From: JABURQ01 sp029243145
GTDB lineage: Bacteria; Planctomycetota; Planctomycetia; Planctomycetales; Planctomycetaceae
Assembly (NCBI GenBank): GCA_965660145.1
Contig: CBFHYX010000004.1
Span: forward strand, 1 to 64,000
Length of the DNA stretch: 64,000 nt
Direction of reading: 5' to 3'
In this document: in pieces, positions 62,201-64,000 of the stretch
Layout of the letters: each line of letters starts with the position of its first letter
How positions within the stretch are numbered: the first letter of the stretch is position 1
Made by a program: the position numbers and the translations under genes
Notes under the pieces: model-generated
Told to the model about the DNA's origin: nothing
The model's database searches: none
The model's input: the letters and a program-made list of their open reading frames with translations, nothing else

Positions 62201-63244
62201 ATGCAAAAGTGCTCTACAGAATTTCAAACATGCTGGAAACCAAGTTCGCGAAAAAGGGTTGGTTTCACTCTCATTGAGCTACTGGTGGTCATCGCAATTA
62301 TTGCGGTCTTGGTCGCCATTATTTTGCCGGCAGTGCAGTACGCTCGGGCCGCGGCTCGACGAGCAACATGTCAAAACCATCTCAAGCAGATTGGTTTGGC
62401 GTTTCATAACCATGCTTCAACGTATGATGAACGCTTGCCACGCTTGGGAATTCCGAAGTTCAAGAATCATCCCCTCGAACGATATTTATGGGCGGTCACT
62501 CTGCTGCCGTTCATTGAAGAAGAAAGTATCTATAATGAGATGGAGGCGAATCCTTCTAATCCTGCCCCTGAAATCGATATAGAAACTTATCCGTGTCCCG
62601 ATGACATCACGACGAACAACAACCCAGCGCAACTTTCCTATGTCGTCAAAACGGGATATGCGGGACGTGGTGGAGCGTATCCTCCCTCATTTTTTGGGAA
62701 GTCGGGTTCTTACTCCAGTCCTTATAGCATCTTGCTGATTTACACAGGGCGACACGATATTAGAAAAGCGGATGGCGGGTTTGAATCGGGAGTCTTTTGG
62801 CCGGACAAAGACCTGAGAATTTCGGCAATTTCTCTGCATGATGGTGCGACTAATACGGTGGCTGCCTCTGAAAATATTTATGCTCGGGGCTGGGCGACCA
62901 AGGTGCTCTACGATGACCCGCCAGCGAGTAATTATTATCCCTCATGTAGCCCATCTGCCGGTGATGTTGCCTTCGGGATTGGCGATGATGGAATTCAGCT
63001 CGAAGGAGAGACGTCTGCGGGGAACGATACCGCCATCCCGACTTCGCTCAAGATCATCTCCACGAATTTAGAACATCATGGGATCAATAAGGCCGTCAAA
63101 CATCCTGCGGGAGGAGTTGACGGATTTATCTCTGCTCCGAATTCGCACCACGCAGGAGGGGTCCACATGCTTTGGGTAGACGGTCGAGTGACGTTCGTTT
63201 CAGAAAATGTTGATGCTTTCGTTTATGCTCGATCTCTGACTTGA
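62201..63244 (+). CDS. DUF1559 type-IV-pilin-like protein
   Basis: 347 residues. Prepilin cleavage motif RVGFTLIELLVVIAIIAVLVAIILPAV (about 20-45), an N-terminal helix RATCQNHLKQIGLAFHNH, a large extracytoplasmic domain and the C-terminal H-x9-DG motif (HHAGGVHMLWVDGRVTFVSE). This family is greatly expanded in planctomycetes and processed by a prepilin peptidase. The start has AGGGG upstream. Role as a pseudopilin or surface protein is inferred. Confidence 0.96.
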   Translation: MQKCSTEFQTCWKPSSRKRVGFTLIELLVVIAIIAVLVAIILPAVQYARAAARRATCQNHLKQIGLAFHNHASTYDERLPRLGIPKFKNHPLERYLWAVTLLPFIEEESIYNEMEANPSNPAPEIDIETYPCPDDITTNNNPAQLSYVVKTGYAGRGGAYPPSFFGKSGSYSSPYSILLIYTGRHDIRKADGGFESGVFWPDKDLRISAISLHDGATNTVAASENIYARGWATKVLYDDPPASNYYPSCSPSAGDVAFGIGDDGIQLEGETSAGNDTAIPTSLKIISTNLEHHGINKAVKHPAGGVDGFISAPNSHHAGGVHMLWVDGRVTFVSENVDAFVYARSLT

Positions 63245-63347
63245 GCTGGGCATAAGAAAGGTGAGGCACTCAACGGAAGCGGTCCACAGGGTGGTGGTGG
63301 GCAGAATCCTCGAGGACAATACTGAAAGCCGATCGCAGAACGAACGC

Positions 63348-63389
63348 AAAAACGCGGAACTCTCGGGTTATCGAGAAAATTCCGCGTTT
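63348..63389 (-). terminator. rho-independent terminator for the thioredoxin-like gene
   Basis: 10-bp arms AAACGCGGAA (63350-63359) and TTCCGCGTTT (63380-63389) plus an inner TCTCG/CGAGA stem, followed on the minus strand by a run of T (plus-strand A at 63348-63352). Confidence 0.85.
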
Positions 63390-63423
63390 GAGTCGTGTGC
63401 AATCATGAATGTCTCGAAAGACT

Positions 63424-63879
63424 CTATTTCAGTTCGCGGGAACCAGATGCCGTCTGGATTTGATGAGCTTTCAAGCCTTTGGCCAGAATCTTGTAATAGT
63501 CCTCACTCTTGGCGAATCCATCTTTGCGTGAGAGGACATCGGCTTCCGTCGAGATCACAATCGAGCTGGGAATGCCTTTCACTTCCAACGCTTGGGCAAT
63601 AGGTTTCGATTTGTCGAAATCGAGATGGACGGGTACGAAGCGTTCATTGATCGCAGCGACCATCTCTTTTTCTGAGAGGGTCGTGTTTTCCATCTTTTTG
63701 CAGAAAGTACACCACTCAGCACCAAAAACAATCAAGATGGGACGCCCTGTTTGCATGGCTTTCGAGCGTGCTTTCAGTAAGTCAGTTTCCCAGTTGATGC
63801 CGTTTTTGGGTGGTGACGCATTGCCGATGGCAACACACACAACAAGAGTTAAAGCAGCCACTGCGATTCGGGACAACAT
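63424..63879 (-). CDS. exported thioredoxin-like protein
   Basis: 151 residues. Signal peptide MLSRIAVAALTLVVCVAIGNASP, then a thioredoxin fold with AEWC57TFC60KKME (CxxC), and the cis-Pro segment VKGIPSSIVIST. It belongs to the DsbD-gamma/thiol-disulfide reductase group and acts in the periplasm on disulfides. The CTFC redox motif is atypical compared with CGPC/CPHC. Terminated by the hairpin just downstream. No partner gene is within the window. Confidence 0.92.
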   Translation of the reverse strand: MLSRIAVAALTLVVCVAIGNASPPKNGINWETDLLKARSKAMQTGRPILIVFGAEWCTFCKKMENTTLSEKEMVAAINERFVPVHLDFDKSKPIAQALEVKGIPSSIVISTEADVLSRKDGFAKSEDYYKILAKGLKAHQIQTASGSRELK

Positions 63880-64000
63880 AACTTACCTCGATTGAGCCGA
63901 TAGATGATTCCTGAGTAGGAGATGCAAGACGCATGACTTACTCTTCCAATGGATTTATCGGACGCTGAGGCGTGCGTAATGTGTGGAATTGCTCACACTT

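Overview
This window looks like chromosomal DNA from a member of the Planctomycetota, probably a relative of Planctomyces or Gimesia; this is inferred from gene content alone. The marks are a formylglycine-type sulfatase, a DUF1549/DUF1553 protein followed by a DUF1501 protein and a WD40 protein, a DUF1559 pseudopilin with the C-terminal H-x9-DG motif, a two-domain TIGR03067 protein, a J-like protein without HPD beside a short Hsp70, several Gfo/Idh/MocA and TIM-barrel sugar enzymes, and many secreted proteins found mainly in this phylum. Genes lie on both strands in short operons. I see no rRNA, tRNA, CRISPR array, prophage or complete insertion sequence.

Layout. 0-8.6 kb: the N-terminal part of an AI-2E-family permease carrying a 15-bp tandem repeat, a sulfatase, an SMP-30-like protein, CinA with a worn-out C-terminal domain, a Cys-rich exported protein, an LpxL-like acyltransferase with a Rieske protein, a trans-sulfuration PLP enzyme and a GlsB-like protein. 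8.6-15.7 kb: an ABC exporter, a LamG-phosphoesterase, an oxidoreductase and a PadR two-gene unit. 15.9-20.2 kb: a membrane-anchored Rad50/YhaN-like ATPase translationally coupled to an SbcD/Mre11-like protein whose metal-binding motifs are replaced. 20.5-21.5 kb: a small accessory patch with a glycosyltransferase remnant and a RelE/ParE-type toxin-antitoxin pair that has its own palindromic operator. 21.9-28.6 kb: the DUF1549, DUF1501 and WD40 genes and small hypothetical genes. 29.4-37.5 kb: a cell-shape locus with two coiled-coil membrane proteins, a 43-residue membrane protein, a structured leader ending in a terminator, then mreB, mreC, mreD, PBP2 and mnmA.

37.6-43.1 kb: an outer-membrane beta-barrel, an RND/MMPL transporter, a CPBP protease and a frameshifted UspA gene. 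43.4-53.2 kb: a class III aminotransferase, sugar dehydrogenase and isomerase genes, Trm112-like and arginine decarboxylase genes, a TIGR03067 protein and exported hypothetical proteins. 53.3-56 kb: the J-like/MshEN membrane protein and the short Hsp70. 56-64 kb: an esterase fused to a large unknown region, an ECF-type sigma factor, a 7Fe ferredoxin, a rhodanese, an alpha/beta hydrolase, a DUF1559 pseudopilin and an exported thioredoxin-like protein.

The most unusual items are the apparently dead Mre11-like subunit kept in an operon with its Rad50-like partner, and the mreB region with its candidate attenuator and novel coiled-coil and micro-protein genes. Family assignments come from motifs read by eye and not from database searches.
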